This document shows positions 9,840 through 20,455 of a DNA stretch of 21,472 bases, one piece after another; positions within the stretch are counted from its first letter, which is position 1, and each line of letters starts with the position of its first letter. The notes beneath the pieces were generated by a model that was not told the origin of the DNA, searched no databases, and was given only the letters and a program-made list of their open reading frames with translations. This DNA comes from Hypsibius dujardini (lineage: Eukaryota; Tardigrada; Eutardigrada; Parachela; Hypsibiidae). The stretch lies in the NCBI GenBank assembly GCA_001579985.1, contig LRSR01007701.1, forward strand, positions 1 to 21,472. The letters are read 5' to 3'. A program made the position numbers and the translations under genes.

Positions 9840-10675
9840 GCTTGCCTGTCTGTCTGTCTGTCTGTCTCCAAGCCTGCTCGCCTTCGTCTCTGTCTGTATG
9901 TCTTGGAGAGTCGTGCCTGTTAGGAGTTGATACCTATCTCTCCGTAGACGAACAGCGCGAACTTCCTGAGGGAATTCCAGCTCGACAACGTGCGACTTTT
10001 TCAGATCGTCCCAAATAATGACTTTGTTGGGAGGGAATTTGGGATGACTTCCGCCCCCAACCAACGCCAGATAGTTGCAGCGAAACAACATCTCCACATA
10101 GCCAATTCCACCATCAAAATCTAAAAACAGAAAGAAAGAAAAGATGAAAGTCAGGACTAAACAAAAACCTAATCAATCCATCAATCAAGGCATTGAATAG
10201 ACATTGAACTTCATTGCTGTAACTTAATACAGACATAAGTTGCTTGATTGATTGATTCGCCATGAAGTCGCATTTTAATATTGTTCTGAGACGCGTACCT
10301 TGCCGCTCGCGTTCCTTCACCGGGTCAGTGTTATAAATACGGAATCCATTCTCCATTCCACAGGCGAAGCATCCTGTAGGAAGTGCAGATATAAGGTTTG
10401 ATAACGGTAAACCTTGAACCTTGCGGAAGGTGGTTTGAAAATATGAGTCTAGTGATACATTGATTGATTTGAGTGAGTCGAGCAAGACGCAACTGTTATG
10501 ATGGATCTAGATTGATTGATTTGAGTGAGCCGAGCACGACGCAACTGTTACGATGGATTGATTGATTGTTTCATTTACGGAGCATTTATCGAAACTCATA
10601 AAATTCACCGTGATCCTGATTGAATCCCGAGTATAAAAGACCATTGTGAAATGGATTACGTCTGGAAAGATTCAT
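6089..10675 (-). CDS. WDR45B: WDR45B/WIPI3 PROPPIN beta-propeller, complete, nine exons
   Basis: Minus-strand exons are 10675-10609, 10373-10299, 10120-9934, 9572-9478, 9415-9225, 7648-7563, 6933-6832, 6394-6273 and 6192-6089. All junctions are GT-AG and in phase, giving 342 aa; human WDR45B is 344 aa. Diagnostic segments in order are [94 protein letters not shown] (residues 223-226), [25 protein letters not shown] and [13 protein letters not shown]. The residues closest to the paralogues favour WDR45B over WDR45. PROPPINs are seven-bladed WD-repeat proteins that bind PI3P and PI(3,5)P2 through the L/FRRG motif on autophagic membranes and help recruit ATG machinery. The gene starts head-to-head with the BET gene. 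Four introns carry microsatellites or insertions; the coding sequence is intact. Confidence 0.96.
6488..6754. repeat. (CAGA)n microsatellite in a WDR45B intron
   Basis: About 265 bp of nearly pure CAGA with scattered CAAA and CAGG variants. It lies in the intron between exons 7 and 8, so the transcript carries it as UCUG. All three frames are open on the minus strand as CLSV-type repeats, which are not genes. Confidence 0.97.
7130..7550. repeat. Degenerate CAGA-rich region in a WDR45B intron
   Basis: Interrupted CAGA/CAAA/CAGG units extend through most of the intron between exons 6 and 7, more diverged than the block at 6488-6754. In the gene's sense this is TCTG-rich and runs into the exon 6 donor region. 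Confidence 0.9.
7704..7961 (+). repeat. Left terminal inverted repeat of the intronic element
   Basis: Matches the reverse complement of 8933-9189 from GGGCAGTAATGGAG through to GCGTACACGTATTTTT. It includes a short run of TGAT units and an A/T-rich inner half. Open frames through it (also seen in the other arm) lack any recognisable family and end with the repeat. Confidence 0.9.
8091..8809 (+). repeat. 19 bp unit repeated inside the element
   Basis: GGCTGCAGGGCCGAGTGCA occurs at 8091-8109 and twice in tandem at 8764-8801, followed by a partial copy. It is GC-rich within an otherwise AT-rich interior. Such sub-terminal motifs can be transposase-binding sites, which is inference only. Confidence 0.8.
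8933..9189 (-). repeat. Right terminal inverted repeat of the intronic element
   Basis: Mirror copy of the left arm with about 17 mismatches. Its outer end is only 35 bp from the exon 5 donor of WDR45B (9224-9223), so the insertion is nearly adjacent to the splice site. Confidence 0.9.
9690..9876. repeat. (TCTG)n microsatellite in a WDR45B intron
   Basis: Nearly pure TCTG/CCTG/CTTG units in the intron between exons 3 and 4. Orientation is opposite to the blocks in the downstream introns of the same gene, so the one pre-mRNA carries both CAGA and UCUG arrays. Confidence 0.97.
10459..10557. repeat. Tandem duplication of a 47 bp unit in WDR45B intron 1
   Basis: Two 47 bp copies (10459-10505 and 10511-10557) differ at three positions. 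Each starts ATTGATTGATTTGAGTGAG and ends GATGGA. They lie just downstream of the exon 1 donor and include TGAT microsatellite seed sequence. Confidence 0.9.
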
Positions 10676-11850
10676 GGAAACTTAGCGGGATGATGAACTG
10701 TCAATCAAGAGGGAGGAACAGAGAAAAAACTCAACAAACGCAAGGAAGCACGAGAATGGAAAGAGTCCACATAGGTGCCCATGCCGAAATGGACTGGGCC
10801 AAGCAAGCATACTGTATGCTTTGCGGCAGTTAGCGCTCACACACTATACACTATAGAGCTCAAGATCTGCATGGGCGCAGCCCCTATTGATTAAATTGAA
10901 TGGGAGACCACTCAAAAGCACACTAAATGGGCGAGGCAGTTCAAGTTGAAAAAGTGTTCTTGTGACAAGGAATATTTTTAATTTAGGTAGAGAATTGCAG
11001 TACTTCAATTGGCAGTCTTCTTTTCAAATCAGGTGGCTTTCTACACGACTCGATGTCCCAGCTTTTTACAGGTTCAGTTTTAATTCATTTCATCCATTTT
11101 CGGGACGCAAAATGGCTGCGAATAATTCTTGACCTCTTCTCCCGCTCCAAAACAGCTTTCAGTTTCTCTTCCTAAGTGTTAGAGTCTGCGCTTATTTTTT
11201 CCTCCCGATACGCCTTGAATTTTGGCTTCCGACCCTCATCGTCGAGTGCGACGTTTTCATGCGGCAGCCGTTTTCACGGTACGGCACTATTGTTTTTTTC
11301 GATTTTCCCGTTTTTCTTAACATTTTTATTACTCTGTCTCTGCAAATAATTTGTACTAAAGATGCTTTGGCATTGTTTGGTCAGTGGTTTGTTAAATGGA
11401 AGCGCTTTGCAACAGTGTTGCTTTGGACTTTTCGTACATATAGCCAGTTCTTGTGTTTGATTAATTGATTTGCTTGATTGCGAACCACTGCTACAATTAA
11501 TTGCGGTGTTAGATTGATTGATTCACTGATTAATTCCGGTGTCAGATTGATTGATTCACTGATTGATTGCCGGTTTGTTGTGCTTTTTCTTTGATTGAGA
11601 TATCGTTGCACTTTCCGCTTTTGAAGCTTCTTTGGGTTTCTCGATATTTAGATGTTGGTTAAACGTTATTTCTGCAGTTTTAAAGGCTAGGAAGATTGAT
11701 AAAAATGACATTTTGAAAATATTTGTTTGCATTAATCAGCCAATCAAGTGGATTCGTGCTGCTATAACTTTTGGACATCTCTTCCAATTAAGGTAAGGTT
11801 GCAAATTGAGCTGAAGTGGAGTCGGTGCTGTGGGAAGGTCTTTGGGAAAC
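10676..11850. promoter_or_regulatory. Head-to-head intergenic region, likely shared or paired promoters
   Basis: This 1175 bp region separates the ATG of WDR45B (minus) from the ATG of the BET gene (plus), so both promoters and 5' leaders must lie here unless upstream non-coding exons exist elsewhere. No convincing TATA box or initiator was identified. A tandem repeat (11504-11570) lies near the middle. The function is inferred from position only. Confidence 0.55.
11504..11570. repeat. Two tandem ~33 bp units built on TGAT repeats
   Basis: The unit begins CGGTGTTAGATTGATTGATT and continues CACTGATTAATTC; it occurs at 11504-11536 and 11537-11570, with a partial third start at 11571. It sits between the two divergent genes. 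Confidence 0.85.
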
Positions 11851-14569
11851 ATGGATCCGGGAACGTCAAACGACTCCTACGGCGATGGTCAATCTGAACC
11901 GGAATCCGTTGACACTGATACTGTAAGCATTCTTACCTCTTTTCATAGATGGGTTGATAAATTGATTGATTGATTGACGGGTTGATTGATTGATCGAATG
12001 CTTGATTGATAGATTGATTGATTGAAAAATGGGTTGATTGATTGGGTTTTAATTGATTGATGGGTTGATTGATTGGGTTTTGATTGATTGATGGGTTTAT
12101 AGATTGATTGATGGGTTGATTGATGGGTTGGTTGACTGATCGGTGGACTTTTTTTCTACGCTATCAGTTTGTCTGCCAGTGTGTTTGCCTGTCGGTTTGT
12201 CTGTGTCTGCTTTCATGTCTGTATGCCTGTGTGTTTTAATTGTCCAGTTGACTTTCAGTCATCAGTGCGACCAGGGACGAGCAATAATCCAGCCACGACG
12301 ACCAACCAGCTCGTCCACATCCAACGCGTCGTCCTGAAGGCTCTGTGGAATCACAAGTTTGCCGTGCCATTCCGCACCCCGGTGGATGCGGTGAAGATGA
12401 ACCTCCCCGACTACCACACAATCATCAAGAAGCCCATGGACATGGGTACAATTAAGAAACGCCTTGAGGCGGGAATTTATAAGAAGGCCGATGAATGCAT
12501 CCAGGACTTCTCGCTCATGTTCACAAACTGTTACACGTACAACCCTCCCGGTCACGTCGTCTACCAATGGGGTAAGAGATATTAAACCAAAAGAGGCTCT
12601 TATTTAACATGTATTATTATATCGATGTTTAAAAGTCGTTAACTAATTGTCTCAATCACCTATTTTTCTTATTAAAATATTCCCTCCCCCCTTTTAGTAT
12701 GTGTCCTTGATGGTTTTAGGCCAGAAATTGGAGGGGGACTTTTTGAACCGGATGCGGACGATGCCGAAGCCGGAGGAGGTGATTCCGTGGCCGGGGAAGC
12801 CGCAACGAGGAAGGAAGAAGTCGTTGACGACGGGATCTGTGTTGTCGGTTGGACGAACCCCGACTGGCAGAGCTCCTCTTCCTCCACCGATTGGATCAAT
12901 GGGCAACCCCATTGTAGCGCATCCGGAGTTTGCACCGAAGCAGATAGCTCCACCCGTGAGAGTCCTCTCTGCTGGACCGGTCACAACACCCAAATCGGCT
13001 TTAAATGCAGCTCCAGCTCCAGTAAGGAACTTTCTTTTAACGAACTCACGCGCTAATTCGTTAAGCAATTTCATTACTTTCGTTTTCCTAGCGCCCTCCC
13101 CTCTCCGCTCCTCCGAGTAAAGCGGCGACCGCTCCACTTTTGAAAGCCGAACTGAGCCAACCGGTCTTCAGTCGAGGAGCTCCCAACACACCGGCCATCG
13201 TTCAAGCAGGACCCTCCCCGGCTGTCAAGAAACCGGCCGCCGCCGCCGCCGCACTCAAACGAAAGAGCGACTCTAATCACGCCAGCGATTACGATTTCCC
13301 CGAGGGCAACGGCGATGGAGCTGAGGAGCCGTCCAATAAACGTCCCGTCAAGACCCTGGCCGATGTGGCTGCTGTCAAGGCAAAGCTCAAGTTCAAGGGC
13401 GCCTTGCCGGAACAGTTGAAATACTGCAGCCAAATTGTCAAGGAGCTCTACAGTCCCAGGCATTCCGACTATGCCTTCCCCTTCCATCATCCGGTGGACG
13501 CTAGCATTCAAGGCTTGCAGGATTACTACGATGTATGACTAAGCTCATCATGAGACTACCAGACAAATAGAATGGCAGACAATCAGACAATCATGTGAAC
13601 GGACAAACAGACAGACAGACAAACAGCCAGACAGACAGACAGACAGGCAGACATTCTCAGAGACAGGCAGAGATGCGGACAGAGACACAGACATGCAGGC
13701 AGGCAAAGACGCAGACATGCAGGCAGGTATAGGAATAGACAGATAACAGTTGGCAGACATAGTTCTAGATGGTGCATATTCCTCAACGGTGATATCATTG
13801 TGGATGTGATGTAGGTAATCAAATGCCCGATGGATCTGGCAACCATTAAGACCAATCTGGAACAGCGACAGTACATGAACGTTTACGAGTTCGCTGCGGA
13901 CGTCCGCTTGATGTTCACCAACTGTTATCGCTACAATTCGCCCGACCATTCAGTTATCGCTATGGCCAAGAAACTCCAGGTCTTTATCCCTCGTTTCCCC
14001 TCCCCCTCCCCTTGTCGTTGTACCTGTCTGATCCACGGTCTGTTTAACTGTCTGTCTGTTATGCGATATGTCTACTTGTCTGTCTGATTCTTTGAAGACC
14101 TACATTTCTGTGTTACTGCCACTCTGTCAAGTGTACTTGCCTTTCTGTGTGTGTTTATGTTTTGTCTCTAGTTGTCGAGGAAAGACCCATCGGCATCATC
14201 AAGGCAGACTTGCGTCTTGCTTGCAGATTTTCATTTTGTTTCTTGACCTTTTTTTTCCAGCAAGTATTTGAGATTCGCTTCGCCAAGATGCCGGACGAGG
14301 CCTTCGTGGACATACCAGACCTAGTGGTTCGACCGGCCAACTCTCCTCCGACTCCCGTTGAGGCTCCCCCACCACCACCGAGGAGACGGAGTCCGGTCAA
14401 AGTAACTCCTGCGGCGGAAAGCGATGACGACGACGAGGACGACGGAACCGACGACACTAAGAAGATGTTCGAACTCCAACAGCAAATCGAAAAGGTGCCT
14501 TTTCAAGCATTGAGACAAGACGTGTCGGCAGACAGAGAGACAGATAGGAAGGCACGCAGACAATGATCC

Positions 14570-14640
<71 letters not shown>

Positions 14641-15253
14641 TAGACAAGCAGGCAGACAGTCCGGGAGACTACGAGACAAACAGACATGCAGTTATACAGA
14701 CATGTTATTTACCTAGTTAAACCGGCGGTCGTGCCGAACGAATAGATATACTTACAGTTTTCTGATCTTTTAGCTTCAACAGTCGGTGGCACTCATGGCG
14801 GAGATGAAGCCGAAGAAGATTGTCAAGCCAGTTAAGACAGAAGTTCCCCCTCCCGCTCCCCCCGTCAAAGAGATCAAAGCCAAAACTGCAAAAGCTGTCA
14901 CTCCAGTGGTGGAGAAGCCACCGCCCGCACCCGGAGCTGCCCGTAAAGGCCGTCCGCCCGGGTCGACAAACAAACCCAAGAAGGATAAACTCGCCGAGGC
15001 GGAAGCTGCGGCTGCAGAAAAGGCAGCCAAGTCGCCGAAGAAGCCCAAGGAGAAGGCAGAGTCTCCCAAAAAGTATGCACTGCTGCGGAGTGTCTGTCTC
15101 TTTGTCTGCATAGTGTCGACTCGTTTCTCTCTTGACCTATTGGTCTTGTTCCTGTATATTTGTCTGTCTGCCTCGTCTGCCTGGTGGACTAACTACCTGT
15201 CTAACTCAATGCATATAGGCGTGTTGTTTTCTGTCACGCAGAAAAAATACACC

Positions 15254-15312
<59 letters not shown>

Positions 15313-16313
15313 AACAGACAGACAAATGAGTCTGATAGAAAGACATGTAGACACATGACTGACTGCCTATTAGCATGCATGTCTGCGTGTTTGTCGTATG
15401 AATGTTTGCATATCTCTCTGTTGGTCTTCAATAATTGCTGCTCTGAATGATTTATTCATTGATGGAGTTTGAAAGCCTGTCTTCTCTTTAGGTCACCCGG
15501 CAAGCCTGGCAGGAAGAAGAAGGACGCCGGCGACGGTGAGATTCCCCCACCGCCGGTTTACGACAGCGACGAGGAAGAGGCTGTGCCCATGTCCATGTCG
15601 TATGATGAGACTCGCAATTTGAGCTTGGACATTAATCGCCTGCCTCCGGACAAGTTGGGCCGCATCGTCAACATCATCCAATCGTAAGAGCGATGTAATC
15701 TTGTGTGAACTTGTCTTTTTTCGACTGGGATCGTCTTTGGGCTCCTCGGTATTTCATTTGTTATCTGTTTGCCTGACCGCTGACCCGATGTCTATTGCAT
15801 TTTGTCTGCCTGCCTGTCTGCTTGAATGTCTGTCTCTGTGTATGTCTTTCTGTTTGCCTGTCTGTCCACGTGTCTAATTGTCTCGCTGGTTATGTCTGTG
15901 TGATTGTATGTGATGTCTTTTTCAGTCGCGAGCCCGGATTGAAGGATTCCAATCCGGACGAGATCGAAATCGACTTCGCCACTCTGAAACCGGCGACCCT
16001 CCGTGAACTGGAAGTGTACGTCAATTCTATCCTCAAGAAGCCCCGTGGCCGTAAACCGGGCCCGGTGGGGAAGAAAGCCTCTGTGGCCGGGAAGGTAGGA
16101 GGCGGCGGAGACTCCGCGGAGAAGAAGGCATCCTCGGGACCTTCCAAAGCTCCTCCTGCTAAGAAGCCTGCTGCTAAAGCTAAAGGGAAGGATAAAAAGC
16201 CGGTTGCTGGCGCCAACAGTGGCCGTTTAAGTGGAAGCAGCTCAGAGTCTGCATCGGAATCCGAATCCGAGTCAGAGTCCGCGGCGAGTTCTTCCCAGGG
16301 CGACAGCGATTGA
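11851..16313 (+). CDS. BET-family double-bromodomain protein (BRD2/3/4, fs(1)h type), complete, nine exons
   Basis: Exons are 11851-11922, 12259-12571, 12720-13021, 13092-13532, 13815-13979, 14261-14494, 14774-15072, 15492-15683 and 15926-16313. All are in phase with GT-AG sites, giving 801 aa. The start has a good context (AAC before ATGG). BD1 spans about residues 40-145 ([14 protein letters not shown]; acetyl-lysine-binding Asn 119 in NCYTYN). BD2 spans about 335-445 ([14 protein letters not shown]; Asn 417 in NCYRYN). A basic KRKSD patch precedes BD2. Lys/Pro/Ala-rich sequence leads to the ET domain (about 641-714; [34 protein letters not shown]). The tail is an acidic Ser/Glu run like the SEED region. 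BET proteins bind acetylated histones and recruit transcription elongation factors. The length fits BRD2/BRD3 or short BRD4, without the long C-terminal motif. Both bromodomains lack the WPF-shelf Trp: residue 60 is Val (AVPF) and residue 358 is Phe (AFPF). Confidence 0.97.
11943..12140. repeat. (TGAT)n-type repeat in BET intron 1
   Basis: Interspersed GATTGATT and GATGGGTTGATT units fill most of intron 1. Higher-order units such as GATTGGGTTTTAATTGATTG repeat about every 30 bp. Confidence 0.93.
12163..12242. repeat. Degenerate TCTG tract next to the exon 2 acceptor
   Basis: TGTCTGCC/TGTTTGCC-type units run to within about 15 bp of the exon 2 acceptor and may contribute to its pyrimidine-rich tract. 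Confidence 0.75.
13590..13745. repeat. (CAGA)n microsatellite in BET intron 4
   Basis: CAGA/CAAA/CAGG units in the intron that splits BD2 after residue 376, in CAGA orientation relative to the gene. Confidence 0.93.
14022..14090. repeat. Short degenerate TCTG tract in BET intron 5
   Basis: A few TGTC/TCTG units downstream of the exon 5 donor, in the opposite orientation to intron 4. Confidence 0.7.
14566..14700. repeat. (CAGA)n microsatellite in BET intron 6
   Basis: An uninterrupted run of CAGA (about 14573-14641), then degenerate units. This is one of the purest arrays in the window. Confidence 0.95.
15083..15330. repeat. TCTG tract followed by CAGA array in BET intron 7
   Basis: Short TCTG/TTTG units at about 15083-15180 are followed by a pure CAGA run at about 15262-15325. 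The two are complementary and could pair in the pre-mRNA. Confidence 0.85.
15786..15905. repeat. Degenerate TCTG tract in BET intron 8
   Basis: TCTG/CCTG/TGTC units fill the second half of the intron that divides the ET domain and run toward the exon 9 acceptor at 15925. Confidence 0.85.
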
Positions 16314-17010
16314 GGCTAATTATCCTCATTACGGTCTCTTCACCTCATTTCCTGTATGCATGTTTCTTTACAATATTGAATCGCTGTTTTTTTGCTTGCT
16401 GTTTTGTCGGAAGTTGTTGGTACGACGCGCTTCTTTCGGGCCATTTTTGCTTTGTGAGTCCGTGTATGTTTGTGAGGTACTCTTCCCTTCTCTTGGACCT
16501 TACTATACCGCTATATCGTACTCGTACTTGTTTCACCTGTGTGAGAAAAGCTTCATCGCTATAAAACTAGCATTGGTAAATACAATTAAAACGTATTTTA
16601 AATGGCTCAAAAAGCGGCTTTTGATTTTGAATTAAAGCTACTTTGATTTCATTTAGATCACAAACATTCAAATCGATATTTTAAAGGGTATTTTATATAG
16701 GTCTTATTTTAAATGCTGAAAACGTGGCTCTTATTTTAAATCGAATATCCATAACTAAATCTATTGTAATCAACAATCTGAAGAAGGAAGATATAAATAT
16801 TAAGAAAGAGAATCGCCGTACAGATTTGCCCAGGATACGTTTCTATTTTTGACAAACCTTTGGGTTTTTCCGTTGTTCTTTCTATCATTCTGGATGAGCG
16901 ACTCATTGAAAGCGAAGCAAATTCAACAGGTAGAGTGTTCTTCTACTGCCTTATCCAACCAAATCATAACACTTCGCGAAACATGTTTATTTCTGAACAT
17001 TAACAAAAAT
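16314..17010 (+). other. BET 3' flank: UTR and AT-rich DNA
   Basis: After the stop there is no recognisable gene. ATTAAA hexamers at 16585-16590 and 16631-16636 are candidate poly(A) signals. The motif TATTTTAAAT recurs several times between about 16593 and 16742. An open frame at 16849-17154 has no family resemblance. Confidence 0.5.
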
Positions 17011-17262
17011 GCTGTAAAAATCGTTTTAACAGACCACAGGTGCAACAAAGTGATAACGAACAACAGAATGAACAAGAAAGTCAATAAGAAGGTGAACAAC
17101 GAAATGAACAACAAAATGAACCGAAAACTGATCACACAATCGAACATGTACTAACAAACGCAACTGAAAAGCTTTTTGCAGGGTATGTTAATCACTGCAC
17201 AATGATAAACGTGCTGTAGGAAACGTTTTAACAGACTACAAGCGCAACAAAGTGATAATGAA
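17011..17262 (+). repeat. Pair of ~50 bp direct repeats 202 bp apart
   Basis: GCTGTA, GTTTTAACAGAC and GCAACAAAGTGATAA are shared in order and spacing by 17011-17060 and 17213-17262, with a handful of substitutions. This may be an old tandem duplication or a degraded element. Confidence 0.75.
17056..17135 (+). repeat. Degenerate ~12 bp minisatellite
   Basis: Imperfect units like ATGAACAACAAA follow each other about six times. The open frame through it (MNKK/VNNE/MNNK pattern) is a repeat artefact. Confidence 0.6.
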
Positions 17263-17440
17263 AAAACTTTATTTCCAAATATAATTTTTAAATAAAAATG
17301 TTGATCAAAAGGTAGCTTCAGGGGTCCAGACCCCTTGCTGGACCCTCAGGGGTACTCCCAGAGAAGTTGTTTGGGTTGCCACCCCAGGTAATTTAAAGCC
17401 ATTGAAGTGACGAACCTCGACTACTGGCCTGAAACTCGTG

Positions 17441-17772
17441 TAAAATGGAGTTGATCCGTAATTGGAAGGCGGCATTATCGGCAGACGCAACGAGTCTTTC
17501 CACGATTGTCAGACGTTTCGTCCCATCGTCAGAACTGATGAGGTTGTTGCGAACTGACAATATTAATGATCTCTGCACTGAGGAAGTTAGAGACCGGGTC
17601 GGATCCGTTATTGTAGACAAGGAGGTAAAGTAAGATCCAGTCAAAGGTGCGAACAGTATCCATCATGGCCACAGCGGGATGACGCGTGCCAGTCAGCGAC
17701 AGCTCAATCATCAGGAGTGGCGGTAGCTTGTAATCGGGTTTGGCGCCTCCGCTTCTGTAATAAACACGGCGG
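17441..17772 (-). repeat. Dispersed ~330 bp sequence, copy B (inverted relative to copy A)
   Basis: Inverted match to window bases 1-332 (base n pairs with 17773-n). On the minus strand an open frame runs from 17984 through most of this copy to 17529. On the plus strand a frame starting at an ATG at 17445 ends at 17633. Differences between copies fall in both frames with no clear excess of silent changes, and copy A has a stop where copy B has CAA. Unit boundary on the 17441 side is clear. Confidence 0.8.
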
Positions 17773-18115
17773 CTACAAGAATATCTTGCGATTAAAAAAT
17801 TTACGCTTTTTGCAATTGCTGGTCGACCGGAAGTTGAGATAAGAATAAGGCGAAAAAAACTGACGTGATGAATGCTAGGATGTTCCAATTGGCCATCAGC
17901 TGCTGAACAGCATTTCCATCGATTGACATGTGAACACATGTGAATAAATGAAATTTGCTCTAGCAAACTAATGAGTAAATCCAAGGCTTCATTATATCGC
18001 TAAATGAGTTTAGCTTGGTCATAACTACTTAATAACCTACATAGCCACAATAGCCTAACCTACCACAATAATAATTAAAAGCGATTTATCTAAAATGCTC
18101 CAAATAAAGATTGCA
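17773..18115. other. Flank of copy B, nothing recognised
   Basis: The minus-strand open frame of copy B extends into this stretch (to 17984) without recognisable motifs. The rest is AT-rich. Confidence 0.4.
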
Positions 18116-18325
18116 CAAGCAGACTGATCGACCCATAGACAGACAAGCAGACATGCACACAGAAACAGAAGGCGGTAGGCAGGCCGACAGGTGTACAGAC
18201 AAACATACAGACATATCGACATACATGCATACAGATAAACAGACAAACAGACAGACAGGTAGGCAGGCAAGCAGGCAGGCAGATACAAAGACACACAAAC
18301 CGAAAGACAGACAGACCTTCCTGCC
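18116..18325. repeat. CAGA-rich microsatellite, intergenic
   Basis: Interrupted CAGA, CAGG and CATA units of about 210 bp. Open frames on both strands through it are repeat artefacts. Confidence 0.92.
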
Positions 18326-18329
18326 TGCC

Positions 18330-20280
18330 GTCTAGTTCTCGATTGGTTGGTGGGACTGCCTATAGGTCAGTTTTCCAGTGAATGTGTTTGTGTAGTTAAG
18401 TTTGGTTCTTCTGTTCGGCTCGTAAGAATATTTTTTAGCTTTGTTTTATATATTTTTTTATTAACGTAAAGCTCCTCGGTCTTCTTAACAGTTGTGACAT
18501 TTGCTAGTTTGTTATGTGCATCGTCTTGCCAAATTGCATCGAATTATGATTTATACGGTGGTAATTCGGATTTTGTTCTTTCGGATTGTTTGCTGTTCAA
18601 ACATAGCTTTCCGAAAAGAAATCAAAGCTTTCTCAATGTTCTTTTGGCTTGTGGTTGTATATGTGAGTTCTGTCAAAAACGATATTGACGTTTAGATACG
18701 TAAGATCATTTAGATACAAACACGCTGCGGTTAAACCTTTTTTTTAAACTTACACCATTCAGTCTTTAGCATATATCAACTTTTCTAAAAATGTGAGTTT
18801 AAATGCAATGGTTTTACCGGACGCACACCACTTTTATCCCGTGTCGGCTCAAACCCTAACAGCAAGCTTTTTGACAAATTAACGTACTTTTTGTATGTCA
18901 CACAGAAAGGCCAAGAACGCGCTAACCTAAGGAGTTATAGTGTCCTAACTTACTAGTGATTCCAAATTAAATTATTTTCTGATTGAAAATTAAAATATCT
19001 GTATTAGTGTCATGAAATCTTGCAATTACATTGTCAATAGTGAAAGCCAAATTGTTTCTGCCTCTCAAATCTTGAATTGTACAAGAACGCAAATTCATTG
19101 AAATTAAAACCGATGGCTCTTAAGATTAAGTTATTACTAAGAATATACAGTTTAATTGTGTTATTCATAATTATAATAGCTTAACCGCATTATTGCTCCA
19201 CTAGTCGAAGATAATGGTTACTGTGCGGGTGCTTGATTTCTAATACACCGCTGAAATGAATGGTTCAGCCTGTAAGCCTGTATAACATTATTGGAATTTT
19301 CGGTTTCCCCTCCCCCTCCCCGCCCGCCAAGACCAGACCTCAGTTGCTGATGAAAGACATATGTAATAAGGTAGTAATACCAGGTTCATTGTCAGTGTCA
19401 GATCGCCTATAAACCGCTTCAAATGGATAAGCGATGATCTATTTTCCAGAGCGACTATAAACATATTTAAAACAATGTCAGAAGGCCCCTTCAATGAAGT
19501 ATTGCTTGTGGGCATCGTCTAGCATGTTAGAGCAGACGATCTGGCATGTGACAAAGACAAAGAACGTGCCATAAGTTTTGCTTATTCGTTCGTCTGATTT
19601 CCCACTTGTAGATATTGGATTCATCGAGTAAAGCAAAATACGAGTTCGTTTTCGCGTTACGGCGATGGGTGGACTAGATGGAGAGATGGACTAAACAATT
19701 TCGGATCAGTTCGTTGGGTGGTGGACGCTGATGCACAAGCTAGACCACAGAAATAGCAAGACTGGGCTCATTATGTCTATCTTTCCCTATGTAATTCTTA
19801 AAGGATGTCCCTACCCGCTTTGTAATTCGAATTTTTTTCCCCACAACGTTATCTATTTTTTCAGTAATTAAAACTAATATGTAGCGTAGAGAAACCACTT
19901 CGGTAGTGAAGTCCGGAAAATTTGCTTATGGTCATACGAAAATTATCTTATTCATTTTTATAATCGTATATAATATAATATATAAAGGGGAATTTCTAAC
20001 TGTCTCTTTGTTTGTGTGCCCCCTCTACGTTCCACACAGACGAGGATCAGAGAGCGTAGTCTCCCAATGCTATATCACGAGGGATGCTCTGTCTGTCTGT
20101 TTTCGTACGGCAGCGCTTCTCGGTCTTCGTAGCGAGTGCATCGTTTGCTAGTAGTACAGGGGTCACCACGAACATTGAATAGTTTTGAAACGGTGGCCAC
20201 GTAAACTGAGCGCAACTGACGCTAACCTCAGAAATGACAAAAACGCCACACCTGAAGCCCCAAATAAGTTTATGCATATG
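18330..20280. other. About 2 kb without a recognised gene
   Basis: AT-rich DNA with short incidental open frames. A minus-strand frame at 19288-19515 looks mildly protein-like (GPSDIVLNMFIVALENRSSL) but has no recognised family. A pyrimidine-rich stretch lies at about 19305-19330. No tRNA or rRNA was recognised. Confidence 0.5.
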
Positions 20281-20285
20281 CATGT

Positions 20286-20311
20286 AGGCAGACAGATAGA
20301 CAGACAATCAA

Positions 20312-20350
<39 letters not shown>

Positions 20351-20455
20351 TACAGACATACAGATAGAAACAACAATACATACATAACCGCAGACGTACT
20401 GGTACACATGACAGGCACACAAACAGACAAGCAGACGAACCGACAGATGGTTAAA
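20286..20455. repeat. (CAGA)n microsatellite, intergenic
   Basis: A pure CAGA core at about 20318-20350 is flanked by degenerate CATA/CAGA units to about 20455. Confidence 0.93.

Noticed and set aside
12787-13056. Open frame in BET exon 3 starting [11 protein letters not shown]
   Set aside because: It is the frame produced by the upstream acceptor at 12698; homology places the real frame one base away ([11 protein letters not shown]).
13590-14700. Regular tandem repeats considered as a CRISPR-like array
   Set aside because: Units are 4 bp with no spacers, lie in introns of an animal gene and recur across the window as microsatellites.
16849-17154. 101-codon open frame ending in Asn/Lys/Met repeats
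   Set aside because: The second half is a degenerate 12 bp minisatellite and the first half has no recognisable motif.
20047-20307. Minus-strand open frame near 20.1 kb as a gene
   Set aside because: Includes microsatellite sequence, lacks protein-like conservation and has no supporting splice sites.
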